A stretch of DNA of 64,000 bases from Bacillota bacterium (GCA_023458035.1 JAEXAX010000024.1:1-64000); one strand, 5' to 3'. Numbered from the stretch's first letter, positions 25,582-34,543 are shown. The notes: generated by a model from the letters alone, not told the origin. Program-made: numbers and translations.

Positions 25582-26903
25582 GCCTTCTCCTTTCGTTCTC
25601 TGGTAATCATGCGCAACGCAGTTCCGGTAAAGCCAAAGGTATCACGAATGCGATTTTCCAGATAGCGCATATAGGAAAAATGCATCAGCTCCTTATCATT
25701 CACAAAGACCACAAAAGTCGGCGGTTTCACCGATACCTGAGTGGTATAGAAAATTTTCAGTCTTTTGCCCTTATCCGACGGCGGCTGCTGCATGGCAACG
25801 GCCTCGGTAATGATCTCATTGAGCACACCGGTTGCCACTCGCATAGACTGATTTTCAATCACCATATCAATCAGTTCAAACAGCTTTACCACACGCTGTC
25901 CTGATTTAGCGGAAATAAACAGAATCGGTGCATACGGAATAAAGCTCAGCGTTTCTTTTACCTTATTGGTAAACTGATAGATGGTCTTATCATTTTTTTC
26001 AATGGCATCCCATTTGTTCACAGCTACTATAACGCCACGACCGGCCTCATGAGCGATCCCGGCGATCTTGGCATCCTGCTCGGTCACGCCTTCCTCGGCA
26101 TCAATCATAATCACAGCCACGTCGCAACGCTCCACTGCACTGACGGTTCGCATAATGCTGTAACGCTCGATCTCATGCTTAATCTTATTTTTCCTTCGCA
26201 GACCGGCAGTATCAATAAAGACATACTCCTTGTCGCCAAACACAATATTGGTATCAATGGCATCACGGGTGGTGCCGGCAATATCCGAAACAATCACCCT
26301 CTGTTCACCGGCCAGTTTATTGATCAATGATGATTTACCGACGTTCGGTTTACCGATGATGGCGATCCGCGGTCTCTCATCTTCCTCTTCGGTGGTATCC
26401 GGTCCCTTAAAATGCTCAATCACCGCATCCAGCATATCACCCAGTCCCAGCATCCCCAGAGATGAAATCGGATGCGGATCACCGATACCGAGATTATAGA
26501 ACTCATAGGTGTCATTTAAAAACTTGTCAAAATTATCCACCTTATTAACAGCCAATACGACCGGCTTGTGACTGCGGCGCAGCATATCGGCCACCTTCTG
26601 ATCGGCGTCTACCGGTCCTTGGCGGACATCGGTCAAAAAGATAATGACATCCGCCATTTCTATGGCCATCTCCGCCTGCTCACGCATCTGAGCCAGAATG
26701 ATATCCTGCGAATCCGGTTCGATACCGCCGGTATCAATCATGGTGAATTGCTGTCCGGCCCAGTCCACTTCCGCATAAATACGGTCACGGGTTACCCCCG
26801 GCGTATCCTGTACGATGGCGATCCGTTCACCGGCCAGCTTATTAAATAAGGTCGATTTGCCGACATTGGGACGCCCAACGATGGCAACGATTGGTTTACT
26901 CAT
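25578..26903 (-). CDS. der: Ribosome biogenesis GTPase Der (EngA)
   Basis: A 441-residue double-GTPase required for 50S subunit maturation. The first G domain has GRPNVGKSTLFNKLAG, DTGGIEP and NKVD; the second has GKPNVGKSSLINKLAG, DTAGLRRKNK and NKWD. A KH-like C-terminal domain contains FYTTQVSVKPPTFVVFVND and the ENRIRDTFGFTGTALRM end. It begins 17 bases after the DUF512 gene. Confidence 0.97.
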   Translation of the reverse strand: MSKPIVAIVGRPNVGKSTLFNKLAGERIAIVQDTPGVTRDRIYAEVDWAGQQFTMIDTGGIEPDSQDIILAQMREQAEMAIEMADVIIFLTDVRQGPVDADQKVADMLRRSHKPVVLAVNKVDNFDKFLNDTYEFYNLGIGDPHPISSLGMLGLGDMLDAVIEHFKGPDTTEEEDERPRIAIIGKPNVGKSSLINKLAGEQRVIVSDIAGTTRDAIDTNIVFGDKEYVFIDTAGLRRKNKIKHEIERYSIMRTVSAVERCDVAVIMIDAEEGVTEQDAKIAGIAHEAGRGVIVAVNKWDAIEKNDKTIYQFTNKVKETLSFIPYAPILFISAKSGQRVVKLFELIDMVIENQSMRVATGVLNEIITEAVAMQQPPSDKGKRLKIFYTTQVSVKPPTFVVFVNDKELMHFSYMRYLENRIRDTFGFTGTALRMITRERKEKA

Positions 26904-26920
26904 ATTTTATCCTCTTTCGT

Positions 26921-28261
26921 TTATCCTTCCGATCGACCCAGTATGGCATCAATCAGATCCTTTCCTGTCGATTGTACAATAGTGATAGAAACTTGTAAAG
27001 CCGTTTCAAGCTCGGCTACAGTAACGTTATCCAACAAAACCGGCTCATCCCGTTTCAATACATTCTCCGTTAAAAGCAGTCTGCTGCCAAGCTCTTTTCC
27101 CTGCAATTGCCCGATAAAATCAGATCCGGTCAGCAATCCGGCAACAGTAATCTTACCCCCAAAAAATTCATTTTTGATCGTATGAACATCTACCCGCAGG
27201 TTTGGATAAAGTCTGTTAAAGCGGCTGACTAATTCTGCTAAGACCGGTGCGGCCAGTTCTCCGGTGGCAATGCTGATATGATCTGTTCGATCGTCTCCTG
27301 AAAGAGTGTTCAGATATGCCTGTACCTCCTCACGCAGTGAGGTGATCATACCGACGCCATTCTCGATCTGAAGGTAACCGTCATACCTGCTTTCTTCCGG
27401 CAGCTCCCAGCCGGCCAATATATACCATTCATCTCCGGCATGAATAAAGTGGTTTCCGTACTTAGCCATACTCTCAGCCTGTGCCTCATGAATCATGGTC
27501 AGCACCTCACGGGCATCCTCTTGATTAAATGGCTCGAGTCGCTCTAACCGGTCACGAAATTTTGTCAATCCGACCGGTACCACCGAAACGCTTTGCAGAC
27601 AGGGCTGATATTTCATCAGATCACGGATGCTGCGTTTTAATTCCTCTTTGTCATTAATTCCCTTGCAAAGTACGATCTGTCCGTTCATTGTGACACCGCC
27701 GGCAAACAGCCGATCCACCAGTTTCAGCTTTTCTCCGGCAAAACGGTTATGCAGCATTTGCTTGCGCAGCTCCGGATTTGTGGTATGAAAAGAAATGTTG
27801 ATCGGTTCGAGCTTCATCTCGATGATCCGATCGATATCTCGCTCGGTCATATTGGTCAGCGTAATATAATTTCCCTGCAAAAAGGACAGCCTGGAATCAT
27901 CATCCTTAAAATACAGGGTATCACGCATGCCGTCCGGCAGCTGATCAATAAAACAAAAGACACATTTGTTTGAACAGCGCTTATAGGCATCCATTAAGCC
28001 GTTCTCAAATACTACGCCCAAGTCTTCCTCATACTCTTTGTCGATCTCCAGCAGCCAGATCTCACCGTCAGCCTTTTCGATCTCTACCTCAATGTATTCA
28101 TCATGCAGCATAAACTGAAAATCAAATACATCCTTCACCGGTTCTCCGTTGATCTTATGTAAGATATCACCGGCCTCGATCCCCAGCTCTTCGGCGATCG
28201 ACCCTTCCTCAATGCGTATAATCCGATGACCGGACTTCTGAATCGAAACATCTAATTCCAT
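26921..28261 (-). CDS. DUF512 protein: PDZ-like domain plus radical-SAM-like Fe-S domain
   Basis: A 446-residue protein of the DUF512 family. A PDZ-like domain (residues about 1-75, GSIAEELGIEAGDILHKING) is followed by the CSNKCVFCFIDQ cluster motif (CX3CX2C, near residue 98) typical of radical-SAM-type iron-sulfur sites, then a DUF512 domain with GGVTMNGQIVLCKGINDKEEL and the C-terminal GGKITVAGLLTGSDF. The substrate and reaction are unknown. It stands immediately upstream of der in many clostridia. Confidence 0.92.
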   Translation of the reverse strand: MELDVSIQKSGHRIIRIEEGSIAEELGIEAGDILHKINGEPVKDVFDFQFMLHDEYIEVEIEKADGEIWLLEIDKEYEEDLGVVFENGLMDAYKRCSNKCVFCFIDQLPDGMRDTLYFKDDDSRLSFLQGNYITLTNMTERDIDRIIEMKLEPINISFHTTNPELRKQMLHNRFAGEKLKLVDRLFAGGVTMNGQIVLCKGINDKEELKRSIRDLMKYQPCLQSVSVVPVGLTKFRDRLERLEPFNQEDAREVLTMIHEAQAESMAKYGNHFIHAGDEWYILAGWELPEESRYDGYLQIENGVGMITSLREEVQAYLNTLSGDDRTDHISIATGELAAPVLAELVSRFNRLYPNLRVDVHTIKNEFFGGKITVAGLLTGSDFIGQLQGKELGSRLLLTENVLKRDEPVLLDNVTVAELETALQVSITIVQSTGKDLIDAILGRSEG

Positions 28262-28298
28262 ATATTTTCTCCGCGGCCGTTGATTTCGGCCAATTATG

Positions 28299-28331
28299 AA
28301 AAAGCTGTTGCGGATTACACAACAGCCTTTT
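28299..28331 (-). terminator. Intrinsic terminator after prs
   Basis: Minus-strand stem AAAAGGCTGTTGTG / CGCAACAGCTTTTT with a short loop, running into U-rich sequence. It lies 50 bases beyond the prs stop and 38 bases before the DUF512 gene, which therefore either has a promoter I cannot define or depends on read-through. Confidence 0.75.
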
Positions 28332-28380
28332 GTACATTTCTATACAACCGCGGCCGTCTGACCTCGTGTTGGTTTTTCTT

Positions 28381-29547
28381 CTATTGCAGACCGGCCATCA
28401 ACTTGTGGATCTTATCGGTCGGAGTCTGAATCTTATGAATCGAGATATCATGATTCAGCGAGTCAATGATCTTGGCTGTAAATTTTGTCATATCTGCCGT
28501 TACGCAATATGGCTTGGTCAGCAGTTCCGGAATGCGATAGTTCAGGTTCGTGGTAATTACCTTGTGGATATAACCTTTTTCATAATACTCGTCAAACTTA
28601 CTCAGTCCGTCCGTAAACAGGCCGAAGGTGGTGCAGACAAAGACACGGCGAGCCTTTCTTTCCTTCAACTGCTTGGCTACATCCAGCATACTCTCACCGG
28701 AGGAGATCATATCATCCATGATCATTACGTCCTTGCCCTCAACGTTACTGCCGAGGAACTCATGCGCAACGATCGGATTCTTGCCATTGACAATCGTGGT
28801 ATAGTCTCTTCTCTTATAGAACATACCCATATCTACACCAAGGATATTGGCCATATAAACGGCTCTGCCCATGGCGCCCTCATCCGGACTGATAATCATC
28901 AAATGGTCGCTGTCAAAGTGAATGTCATCCACTTCCTTTACCAGCGCTTTCAAAAACTGATAAGCCGGATTAAAGGTATCAAAACCGGATAACGGAATGG
29001 CGTTGGCCACGCGCGGATCATGGGCATCAAAGGTCAGGATATTGCTGACCCCCATACTGATCAGCTCCTGCAGCATGGATGCACAGTCCAGGGATTCTCT
29101 GGCCGAACGCTTATGCTGTCTTCCTTCATACAAAAATGGCATGATAACGCTGATACGATGAGCCTTACCGTTGGCAGCCGCAATGATTCGCTTCAGATCC
29201 TGATAATGATCATCCGGCGACATATGGTTGATATGCCCGGACATCTTATAGGTGATGCTATGATTGGTGACATCCGTCAGTATGAACAGGTCGGCGCCTC
29301 TGATCGACTGGCCGATAACTCCTTTAGCCTCACCGCTGCCGAATCGCGGGCAGCTGTGCTTTGTCAGATAACTGTCATGAAAATAACCGAAATGATCCGG
29401 CTGTCCGGCCAGATCTTCATAGCGCTCAGCTCTGAATTCGGCAATGTAGTGATCCACCGCCCCTGCAAATTCCCGGCAGCCGTCCATTCCCACCAACATC
29501 AATGGTGCAACCGGCAAAGCTGATGTTAAAATATCGTCTGTTCTCAT
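28381..29547 (-). CDS. prs: Ribose-phosphate pyrophosphokinase, long divergent clostridial form
   Basis: A 388-residue PRPP synthetase family protein, about 70 residues longer than the standard enzyme. Recognisable parts are the SPDEGAMGRAVYMANILG segment with FYKRRDY, and the PRPP-binding loop VMIMDDMISSGESML, which replaces the usual DDMIDTGGT. The N-terminal half is unlike the classic type I enzyme (no GNANPELA-type start) but keeps FLYEGRQHKR, comparable to the ATP-binding PYARQDR region. It should make PRPP for nucleotide, histidine and tryptophan synthesis. GGGAGGA precedes the ATG; a good promoter and a terminator frame it as a single gene. Confidence 0.88.
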   Translation of the reverse strand: MRTDDILTSALPVAPLMLVGMDGCREFAGAVDHYIAEFRAERYEDLAGQPDHFGYFHDSYLTKHSCPRFGSGEAKGVIGQSIRGADLFILTDVTNHSITYKMSGHINHMSPDDHYQDLKRIIAAANGKAHRISVIMPFLYEGRQHKRSARESLDCASMLQELISMGVSNILTFDAHDPRVANAIPLSGFDTFNPAYQFLKALVKEVDDIHFDSDHLMIISPDEGAMGRAVYMANILGVDMGMFYKRRDYTTIVNGKNPIVAHEFLGSNVEGKDVMIMDDMISSGESMLDVAKQLKERKARRVFVCTTFGLFTDGLSKFDEYYEKGYIHKVITTNLNYRIPELLTKPYCVTADMTKFTAKIIDSLNHDISIHKIQTPTDKIHKLMAGLQ

Positions 29548-29579
29548 ACAATCCTCCCAAAGCTTTCAAATTCGTATAC

Positions 29580-29608
29580 ATCATAGCATTGTCATTCCTA
29601 AAAATCAA
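29580..29608 (-). promoter_or_regulatory. prs: Promoter of prs
   Basis: Minus-strand TTGATT (29603-29608) and TATGAT (29580-29585), 17-base spacing, about 25 bases upstream of the ribosome binding site of prs. Confidence 0.6.
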
Positions 29609-29634
29609 CCTGACAGTTGGTCTAAAGAACAGTT

Positions 29635-30504
29635 TTATTCGCGTAATCCGATAAAGCCGTTTAGATTCCCGCGCTGACCGGCTGTTGCCCGATGAGAAAA
29701 TAAAAATCGACTGTTTTGCCGGGTGCAAACTCCGCCCACAGTGATCTGTTCACTCGGCACGCCGGCCGCCATCAATCGTAGACGATTTACCTGCCAAAGA
29801 TCCAGCAAGGCATGTTCCGAATCTTTATTTTGTCTTTGCAGGGCAGTTTCATAATCTATATGACTACACTGCTCCCCAAGCGCTCTTAGCACAGCAGAGT
29901 CCACCTCATAGGCCGACTGACTGATTGACGGGCCGATCGCCGCGCGCAGATGCTGTGCCTGGCAGCCAAAACGTTCGTACATAGTTTTGACAACCTGATC
30001 GGCAATTCCGAATACCGTCCCCCTCCAGCCGGCATGTGCGATTCCCACCACCCGTTTCAACGGATCATAAAAATACAACGGCACACAGTCGGCCACCGAT
30101 ACGCAGAGCAATAATCCCGGCACCTCCGTCACCAAAGCATCTGTGTCAGCCAGTCGATTCTCGGTAGTAACGCCGTTTCCGGCATCCGTTTCTGTTACGA
30201 CATGTACATGAACCCCATGATTTTGGGCGCCGATCACAAAGCGCTCCGGCAAAAAACCAACCGCTCTGCCCAGTCTTTTGTAATTCTCTAACACCCGTTC
30301 CGGAGCGTCGCCTCGACTGTAGCTGAGATTCAGACTGCTTAACGCTCCGGTACTGACGCCCCCCAATCTGGTAGAACAGCCGCAAACCGGATCCTGTTTA
30401 CGCTGCCAGTCTGCAAAATAGAGATAGGGAGTTGTGCTGTCGGACAATCTCATGGCTGTTTGTGCCGCCAGCCAGTCTGCCCATAATTTCTGTTCCTCGG
30501 ACAT
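29635..30504 (-). CDS. pgeF: Peptidoglycan editing factor PgeF (laccase-domain, YfiH family)
   Basis: A 289-residue laccase-domain protein. The metal-site motifs SVADCVPLYFYDP and IAHAGWRGTV are present, with the IGPSISQSAYEVD and GRN-like C-terminal RFLFSHRATAGQRG regions. The family was first called polyphenol oxidase or purine nucleoside phosphorylase-like; in Escherichia coli the member PgeF prevents L-Ser misincorporation in peptidoglycan. AGGAG lies before the ATG. It follows yraN by 11 bases in the rnhB operon. Confidence 0.9.
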   Translation of the reverse strand: MSEEQKLWADWLAAQTAMRLSDSTTPYLYFADWQRKQDPVCGCSTRLGGVSTGALSSLNLSYSRGDAPERVLENYKRLGRAVGFLPERFVIGAQNHGVHVHVVTETDAGNGVTTENRLADTDALVTEVPGLLLCVSVADCVPLYFYDPLKRVVGIAHAGWRGTVFGIADQVVKTMYERFGCQAQHLRAAIGPSISQSAYEVDSAVLRALGEQCSHIDYETALQRQNKDSEHALLDLWQVNRLRLMAAGVPSEQITVGGVCTRQNSRFLFSHRATAGQRGNLNGFIGLRE

Positions 30505-30515
30505 ATATTTTTCTC

Positions 30516-30875
30516 CTATAGAAAGGCCTGTTTGATATAACGCAGGCGACGCCCGTCGATGGCAATGACATCAAAACGGGCGTACATAGTTTGGTAGTGC
30601 GGCTGCCTCATCATAAACCAGCGGGCCGCCTTCCGCAGCTTCTCTTGTTTGTCGGCCGTAACGGCGGCCGCCGCCTGCTGCAGACTGTCCTTTGCACGAT
30701 ATTTGACTTCAACAAAAGCCAGTATATCCTGTTCTATCGCCACAATATCGATCTCACCAAAACGGCAGCGGACATTTCTGGCGATTACACGCAAACCATG
30801 GCGTTCCAAAAAAGCGGCAGCCTGCGCCTCATAATATCGGCCAACATCACCGGTTGATCTATCTTGATCTGCCAT
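30516..30875 (-). CDS. YraN family protein (UPF0102, nuclease-like fold)
   Basis: A 119-residue UPF0102 protein. The pattern GRYYEAQAAAFLERHGLRV, then RCRFGEIDIVAIEQDILAFVEVKYR, is diagnostic; the E-I-D...E-V-K residues resemble a Holliday-junction-resolvase/nuclease active site. Cellular role unknown. It begins at the stop codon of rnhB (TGATG overlap) with GGAGG upstream, matching the common rnhB-yraN pairing. Confidence 0.93.
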   Translation of the reverse strand: MADQDRSTGDVGRYYEAQAAAFLERHGLRVIARNVRCRFGEIDIVAIEQDILAFVEVKYRAKDSLQQAAAAVTADKQEKLRKAARWFMMRQPHYQTMYARFDVIAIDGRRLRYIKQAFL

Positions 30876-31540
30876 CAGTCCTCCATGTCATGAATGAAAC
30901 TGCGTCTGTGAATCGGACACAGTCCAAGTCTGCGGTAGGCTTCCTTATGAGCAGCCGTACCGTATCCCTTATGTTTGGCAAAATCATACCCGGGAAACAG
31001 CTCATCCATCCGCGCCATCATCCGATCTCTGGTCACCTTGGCAATAATACTGGCTGCTGCGATCGAGATACTTTTGGTATCGCCCTTAATGATCGGAATC
31101 TGAGTGATGCCATCCGGCAGGCCCGGTATGGTCACCGCATCATTGAGCAAAACCTGCGGCAGCTGTCGCAGCTTTGAGATGGCCTGACGCATGGCCTCAT
31201 ATGTGGCCTGCAAAATATTAATTCGATCAATCACCTCTTCCGAAACGATGCCGATGCCGATATCCAAGGCCTTTTCCATAATCTCATCAAAAAGAAGCTC
31301 TCTCTTTTTTTCGCTGAGTTTTTTTGAATCATTGAGAAAGAGAATCTCTTTCGTGGGATCCAGAATAACGGCGGCCGCCACCACCGGTCCGGCCAACGGA
31401 CCGCGGCCCACCTCGTCAATCCCGGCGATCAGCGGCAGACCGTCTTTGTTATCAATCTGAATTCGCTTTCGATATTCGATTTCATAGCTTGACATTTCCA
31501 GTAATCTGACCCGTTCAATCGCCAGTTTTTCTTCCTTCAT
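30875..31540 (-). CDS. rnhB: Ribonuclease HII
   Basis: A 221-residue enzyme that cuts RNA in RNA-DNA hybrids and at single ribonucleotides. The motif GIDEVGRGPLAGPVVAAAV carries the first catalytic Asp-Glu; NDSKKLSEKKRE and the GDTKSISIAAASIIAKVTRD block follow. I choose the ATG at 31540, which has GGAG at 7 bases, over the first ATG at 31564 without a ribosome binding site. It lies 80 bases after lepB. Confidence 0.95.
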   Translation of the reverse strand: MKEEKLAIERVRLLEMSSYEIEYRKRIQIDNKDGLPLIAGIDEVGRGPLAGPVVAAAVILDPTKEILFLNDSKKLSEKKRELLFDEIMEKALDIGIGIVSEEVIDRINILQATYEAMRQAISKLRQLPQVLLNDAVTIPGLPDGITQIPIIKGDTKSISIAAASIIAKVTRDRMMARMDELFPGYDFAKHKGYGTAAHKEAYRRLGLCPIHRRSFIHDMED

Positions 31541-31620
31541 CCATAAGCTCCGTTCATACTGCATCTACAATCCGACTCTAATCTGTCATTCACATATTTT
31601 TAATTGCTTTTTATTTATCC

Positions 31621-32397
31621 CTACTCAATCACGCCAAATCGATCCAGCGGCCAAATTCTGATAAAGGCCCGCCCTATGATCAAATCGCGCGGAATATTGC
31701 CGAGATTCGGATCTCGGCTGTCACTGCTGTTATTCCGATTATCTCCCAGTACAAAATATTCATCTTTTCCCAAAACGATCGGAACGGCTGCCCGTCCGGC
31801 GGATTGAATGGCTTCCGCCCCATAGGACTCTTCAATTTTCTGCCCGTTAATCATAATATCATTGCCGATGATCTGTACCGTTTCGCCCGGCAAGCCGATG
31901 ATCCGCTTAATATAATAAATATCCCGTTTGGTCGGATGCTTCAGAACAATGATATCAAAACGTTGCGGATCCTTAAAACGATAGCTGATCTTATCCACTA
32001 ACAACTGATCATGGTTATGCAGAGTTTCCACCATGGAACGTCCTTCCACCAATGTCTTCTGCACTACAAATTGCTTAAGCAACAAAACCAGTGCCACCGC
32101 CACCGCGCAATATAACAGTGTGGTTAACAGCTCGTAGCCCCAACCTCGTTTTTTCTGCTCATCCTTACGATCTTTTCTTTTTGTTGAACGAACACACTGT
32201 GTTTCTTCAGTGTTTACACTAACATTCGCAGTGTCGGCCGCCTTCTCCGATAACATATCCTGCTCCTTTGAACAACTACTGCTCTCAGCTTCCTGAGCCC
32301 GCAGCTGACGCATGGCTCTGCGTTCCTTACGTTCTTTATATACCTCTTCGCTGGATTTTAGGGTTACAAACTCAACATCCCTTTCAAGCTCTTTCAT
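31621..32397 (-). CDS. lepB: Signal peptidase I, catalytically complete
   Basis: A 258-residue signal peptidase with an unusually long charged cytoplasmic N-terminus (about 85 residues, coiled-coil-like, ending in KKRGWGYE) followed by one membrane segment. The Ser-Lys dyad is intact: GRSMVETL holds the nucleophile and YYIKRIIGLPGE the general-base lysine; box E is GDNRNNSSDSR. It cleaves signal peptides of exported proteins at the outer face of the membrane. The ATG at 32397 follows AAGGAG; the frame is open to 32466 but overlaps ylqF. It stands two genes below an inactive-looking paralogue. Confidence 0.94.
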   Translation of the reverse strand: MKELERDVEFVTLKSSEEVYKERKERRAMRQLRAQEAESSSCSKEQDMLSEKAADTANVSVNTEETQCVRSTKRKDRKDEQKKRGWGYELLTTLLYCAVAVALVLLLKQFVVQKTLVEGRSMVETLHNHDQLLVDKISYRFKDPQRFDIIVLKHPTKRDIYYIKRIIGLPGETVQIIGNDIMINGQKIEESYGAEAIQSAGRAAVPIVLGKDEYFVLGDNRNNSSDSRDPNLGNIPRDLIIGRAFIRIWPLDRFGVIE

Positions 32398-33247
32398 CTG
32401 TACACTCCTTGCTCTCCGGCATTTCCAACGTGATACGACCAAGCTTGCCGCTGCGATATTCATCAAAAATCAACAAAGCTGTCTTATGCAGATCAACCCC
32501 GCTGCCTTGTTTCAAGCAACCTCGTTTCAGCCCGATGGCTGTTAACGGATCCTGACAATCATCCTCTATCCCATATTGTTCACTCCAAGCAGTCGCCGTG
32601 ATCTTCTGCCAATCCAGCAGGAACCGGTGCGCCAGCTCTTCAATTTGAATGATCTGATCGTTCACCGAACCAATAAAGGCCAATCTTTCTCCAACCACCT
32701 GATCTTCAAACTTCGGCCACAGGATACCCGGTGTATCCAGTAATTCCACTTCTTTATTTAATTTGATCCATTGTTTTCCTTTGGTGACCCCCGGCTTATT
32801 CCCTGTCTGAGCCATTTTTTTGCCCGCCAGCGAATTTATCAGGGTCGATTTTCCGACATTCGGAATGCCGACGACCATCGCCCGAATCGGTCTGTTTTTA
32901 ATGCCTCGTCTGGCATCTCGCTCCAGCTTATCCTTACAAACCTCACGGATTCGATCGGTAATGACCTTCGTCCGCTGATTATTCCTTGCATCCAGCAGCA
33001 GCACGGCATAGCCCTGCTCTTCAAATCGTCCCTTCCACAGTTCGGATGCCGACGGTGCCGCCAGATCCGCCTTATTCATGATGATCAGTCGTTTTTTATT
33101 GACCGCCAGCCGGTCGATATCCGGATTTTTGCTGCTCAGCGGAATTCTTGCGTCCACCAATTCCACCACAATGTCGATCAGCTTGATATTCTCCTCCATC
33201 ATACGTCTGGCCTTCGTCATATGACCTGGATACCATTGTATATTCAT
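32384..33247 (-). CDS. ylqF: Ribosome biogenesis GTPase YlqF / RbgA
   Basis: A 287-residue circularly permuted GTPase that drives late 50S assembly. Motif order is permuted as expected: NKADLA (G4) near residue 57 comes before GIPNVGKSTLINSLAGKK (G1) near 125 and DTPGILWPK (G3) near 170. The MNIQWYPGHMTKA start is diagnostic. It lies between the two signal peptidase homologues and upstream of rnhB, as in Bacillus (rplS-ylqF-rnhB). Confidence 0.96.
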   Translation of the reverse strand: MNIQWYPGHMTKARRMMEENIKLIDIVVELVDARIPLSSKNPDIDRLAVNKKRLIIMNKADLAAPSASELWKGRFEEQGYAVLLLDARNNQRTKVITDRIREVCKDKLERDARRGIKNRPIRAMVVGIPNVGKSTLINSLAGKKMAQTGNKPGVTKGKQWIKLNKEVELLDTPGILWPKFEDQVVGERLAFIGSVNDQIIQIEELAHRFLLDWQKITATAWSEQYGIEDDCQDPLTAIGLKRGCLKQGSGVDLHKTALLIFDEYRSGKLGRITLEMPESKECTDERA

Positions 33248-33259
33248 TTGTCAACCTCA

Positions 33260-33817
33260 CTATTTATCTGCTACAAAGGAGAGCTTCGGTTTGATGCGTA
33301 ACCAGACCCGCCCCAGGATCTGTTCCTTTTTTACATGCACCATATTTGCATAAATAACCTCTGTCGTCTCTCTTCTGTTATCTCCCAACACAAAATAGGC
33401 ATCAGCCTCCAGAGTAAAACGAATCTCCTCCTGCTGTACCTTCACCAACGGTTCCTGATTTACCGATGTCATTAATAATTGATCATTGATATACACCAGC
33501 CCGTCCTTAATCAGAACGGATTCTCCCGGCAGTCCGATCACACGGGCTACCTTGATCTCTCCATCCTTATTTTCATAAGCAATGACCTGCTCTCTGGCCG
33601 GCTTTCCTAACAGATAGCTCATTCTGTCCAACCATACGCTATCCAATTCCTTTAGTGTCGGTTCCATATTGGCATTCGGAACATTCACTTTTCTGGCATA
33701 AAAAAATGAAATCGTACCACCCAGAATCACCAGCATGACTAATACAATCACTCTTGTCAGCCACCGGTAAAAAAGCCCCTTTTCTTCTACCGACTTCTCC
33801 CACTCCTGCTTTCTCAT
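33260..33817 (-). CDS. Signal peptidase I-like protein lacking the catalytic Ser and Lys
   Basis: A 185-residue protein with the fold and topology of signal peptidase I: one N-terminal membrane segment (about residues 22-40) and an external domain ending in GDNR. Compared with the active LepB encoded nearby, box B reads NANMEPTL, so the nucleophilic serine is Asn50; box D reads VARVIGLPGE, so the general-base lysine is Ala91; box E is GDNRRETTE instead of GDNRxxSxDSR. The structural residues remain (MEPTL, RVIGLPGE, YFVLGDNR), so this is a conserved but probably inactive paralogue, not a decayed gene. The ATG at 33817 has GAGG at 6 bases; a TTG at 33853 is an alternative. Confidence 0.88.
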   Translation of the reverse strand: MRKQEWEKSVEEKGLFYRWLTRVIVLVMLVILGGTISFFYARKVNVPNANMEPTLKELDSVWLDRMSYLLGKPAREQVIAYENKDGEIKVARVIGLPGESVLIKDGLVYINDQLLMTSVNQEPLVKVQQEEIRFTLEADAYFVLGDNRRETTEVIYANMVHVKKEQILGRVWLRIKPKLSFVADK

Positions 33818-33871
33818 TGCAGCCCTCATTTCCGGCGAACCGTTTCCGGTCAAACCGCCTTCCTCTCATAC

Positions 33872-33905
33872 GGAAAAAAAGAGGAATCCAAATTACTGAT
33901 TCCTC
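33872..33905 (-). terminator. Intrinsic terminator after rplS
   Basis: Minus-strand stem AGAGGAATC / GATTCCTCT with a 10-base loop and seven U residues. It lies 70 bases beyond rplS and just upstream of the signal-peptidase-like gene, so downstream expression needs read-through or a weak internal promoter. Confidence 0.85.
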
Positions 33906-33974
33906 TTTGCTACCCTTACCACAGTCGAGCAATCTCTCCTGTCGTTACAACCAGCATCCGTGACCGGTTACTGA

Positions 33975-34322
33975 TTATTTCATGATCTCTTTAACTTTTG
34001 CCTTTTTACCGATGCGGTCTCTCAGGTAATTCAGCTTTGCACGGCGAACCTTACCTCTTCTAACCACTTCTACCTTCTCAATCAACGGAGAATGCAGCGG
34101 CCATGTTCTTTCCACCCCTACACCGTTAGAGTTCTTTCTAACTGTAAAGGTCTCTCTGTTGCTTCCGCCCTGCTTCTTTAAAACAGTACCCTCAAATACC
34201 TGGATACGAGAGCGATTACCCTCCTTGATCATGGCATGTACGCGGATGGTATCACCTACATTAAATACCGGCGCATTTTCCTTTAACTGTTCCTGTTCGA
34301 TCTTTCTGATAATGTCGTTCAT
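33975..34322 (-). CDS. rplS: 50S ribosomal protein L19
   Basis: A 115-residue L19 located at the 30S-50S interface. Typical segments: FNVGDTIRVHAMIKEGNRSRIQ, FEGTVLKKQGGSNRETFTVRK and SPLIEKVEVVRRGKVRRAKLNYLRDRIGK. TAAGGAGGT precedes the ATG. It has a strong promoter and a leader of about 75 bases. Confidence 0.97.
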   Translation of the reverse strand: MNDIIRKIEQEQLKENAPVFNVGDTIRVHAMIKEGNRSRIQVFEGTVLKKQGGSNRETFTVRKNSNGVGVERTWPLHSPLIEKVEVVRRGKVRRAKLNYLRDRIGKKAKVKEIMK

Positions 34323-34398
34323 GATAGAACCTCCTTAAACTTATTCTTGATGTTCTTGCAGTATTCTACCACAGCGGACCATCTACCGTTTTTCAACT
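34323..34398 (-). promoter_or_regulatory. rplS: Leader of rplS, possible L19 autoregulatory RNA
   Basis: The transcript leader contains a CACAG / CTGTG pairing around a GGTAGATGG loop region and a ribosome binding site close to the start. Firmicute rplS genes often carry an L19 leader RNA bound by L19. I cannot confirm a match to that consensus by eye. Confidence 0.3.
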
Positions 34399-34403
34399 GT
34401 GAA

Positions 34404-34432
34404 ATTGTAGCACGTTTTCATATAAAAAGCAA
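34404..34432 (-). promoter_or_regulatory. rplS: Promoter of rplS
   Basis: Minus-strand TTGCTT (34427-34432) and TACAAT (34404-34409) with 17-base spacing. The remaining AT-rich bases up to the BMC operon terminator hold no gene. Confidence 0.65.
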
Positions 34433-34509
34433 GATAAAATCCACGAACTTTCTACGAACTTTCAAAATTACAAATTTTTTGCAAATTTTTCCTTTCCTGT
34501 CATTTCCCA

Positions 34510-34543
34510 AAAAAAGACCCGAAGCCTAAGCTTCAAGTCTTAA
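34510..34543 (-). terminator. Intrinsic terminator of the BMC operon
   Basis: Minus-strand stem AAGACTTGAAGC / GCTTCGGGTCTT with a TTAG loop and seven U residues. The stem includes the stop codon of the last shell gene, so the operon ends precisely here. Confidence 0.85.
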
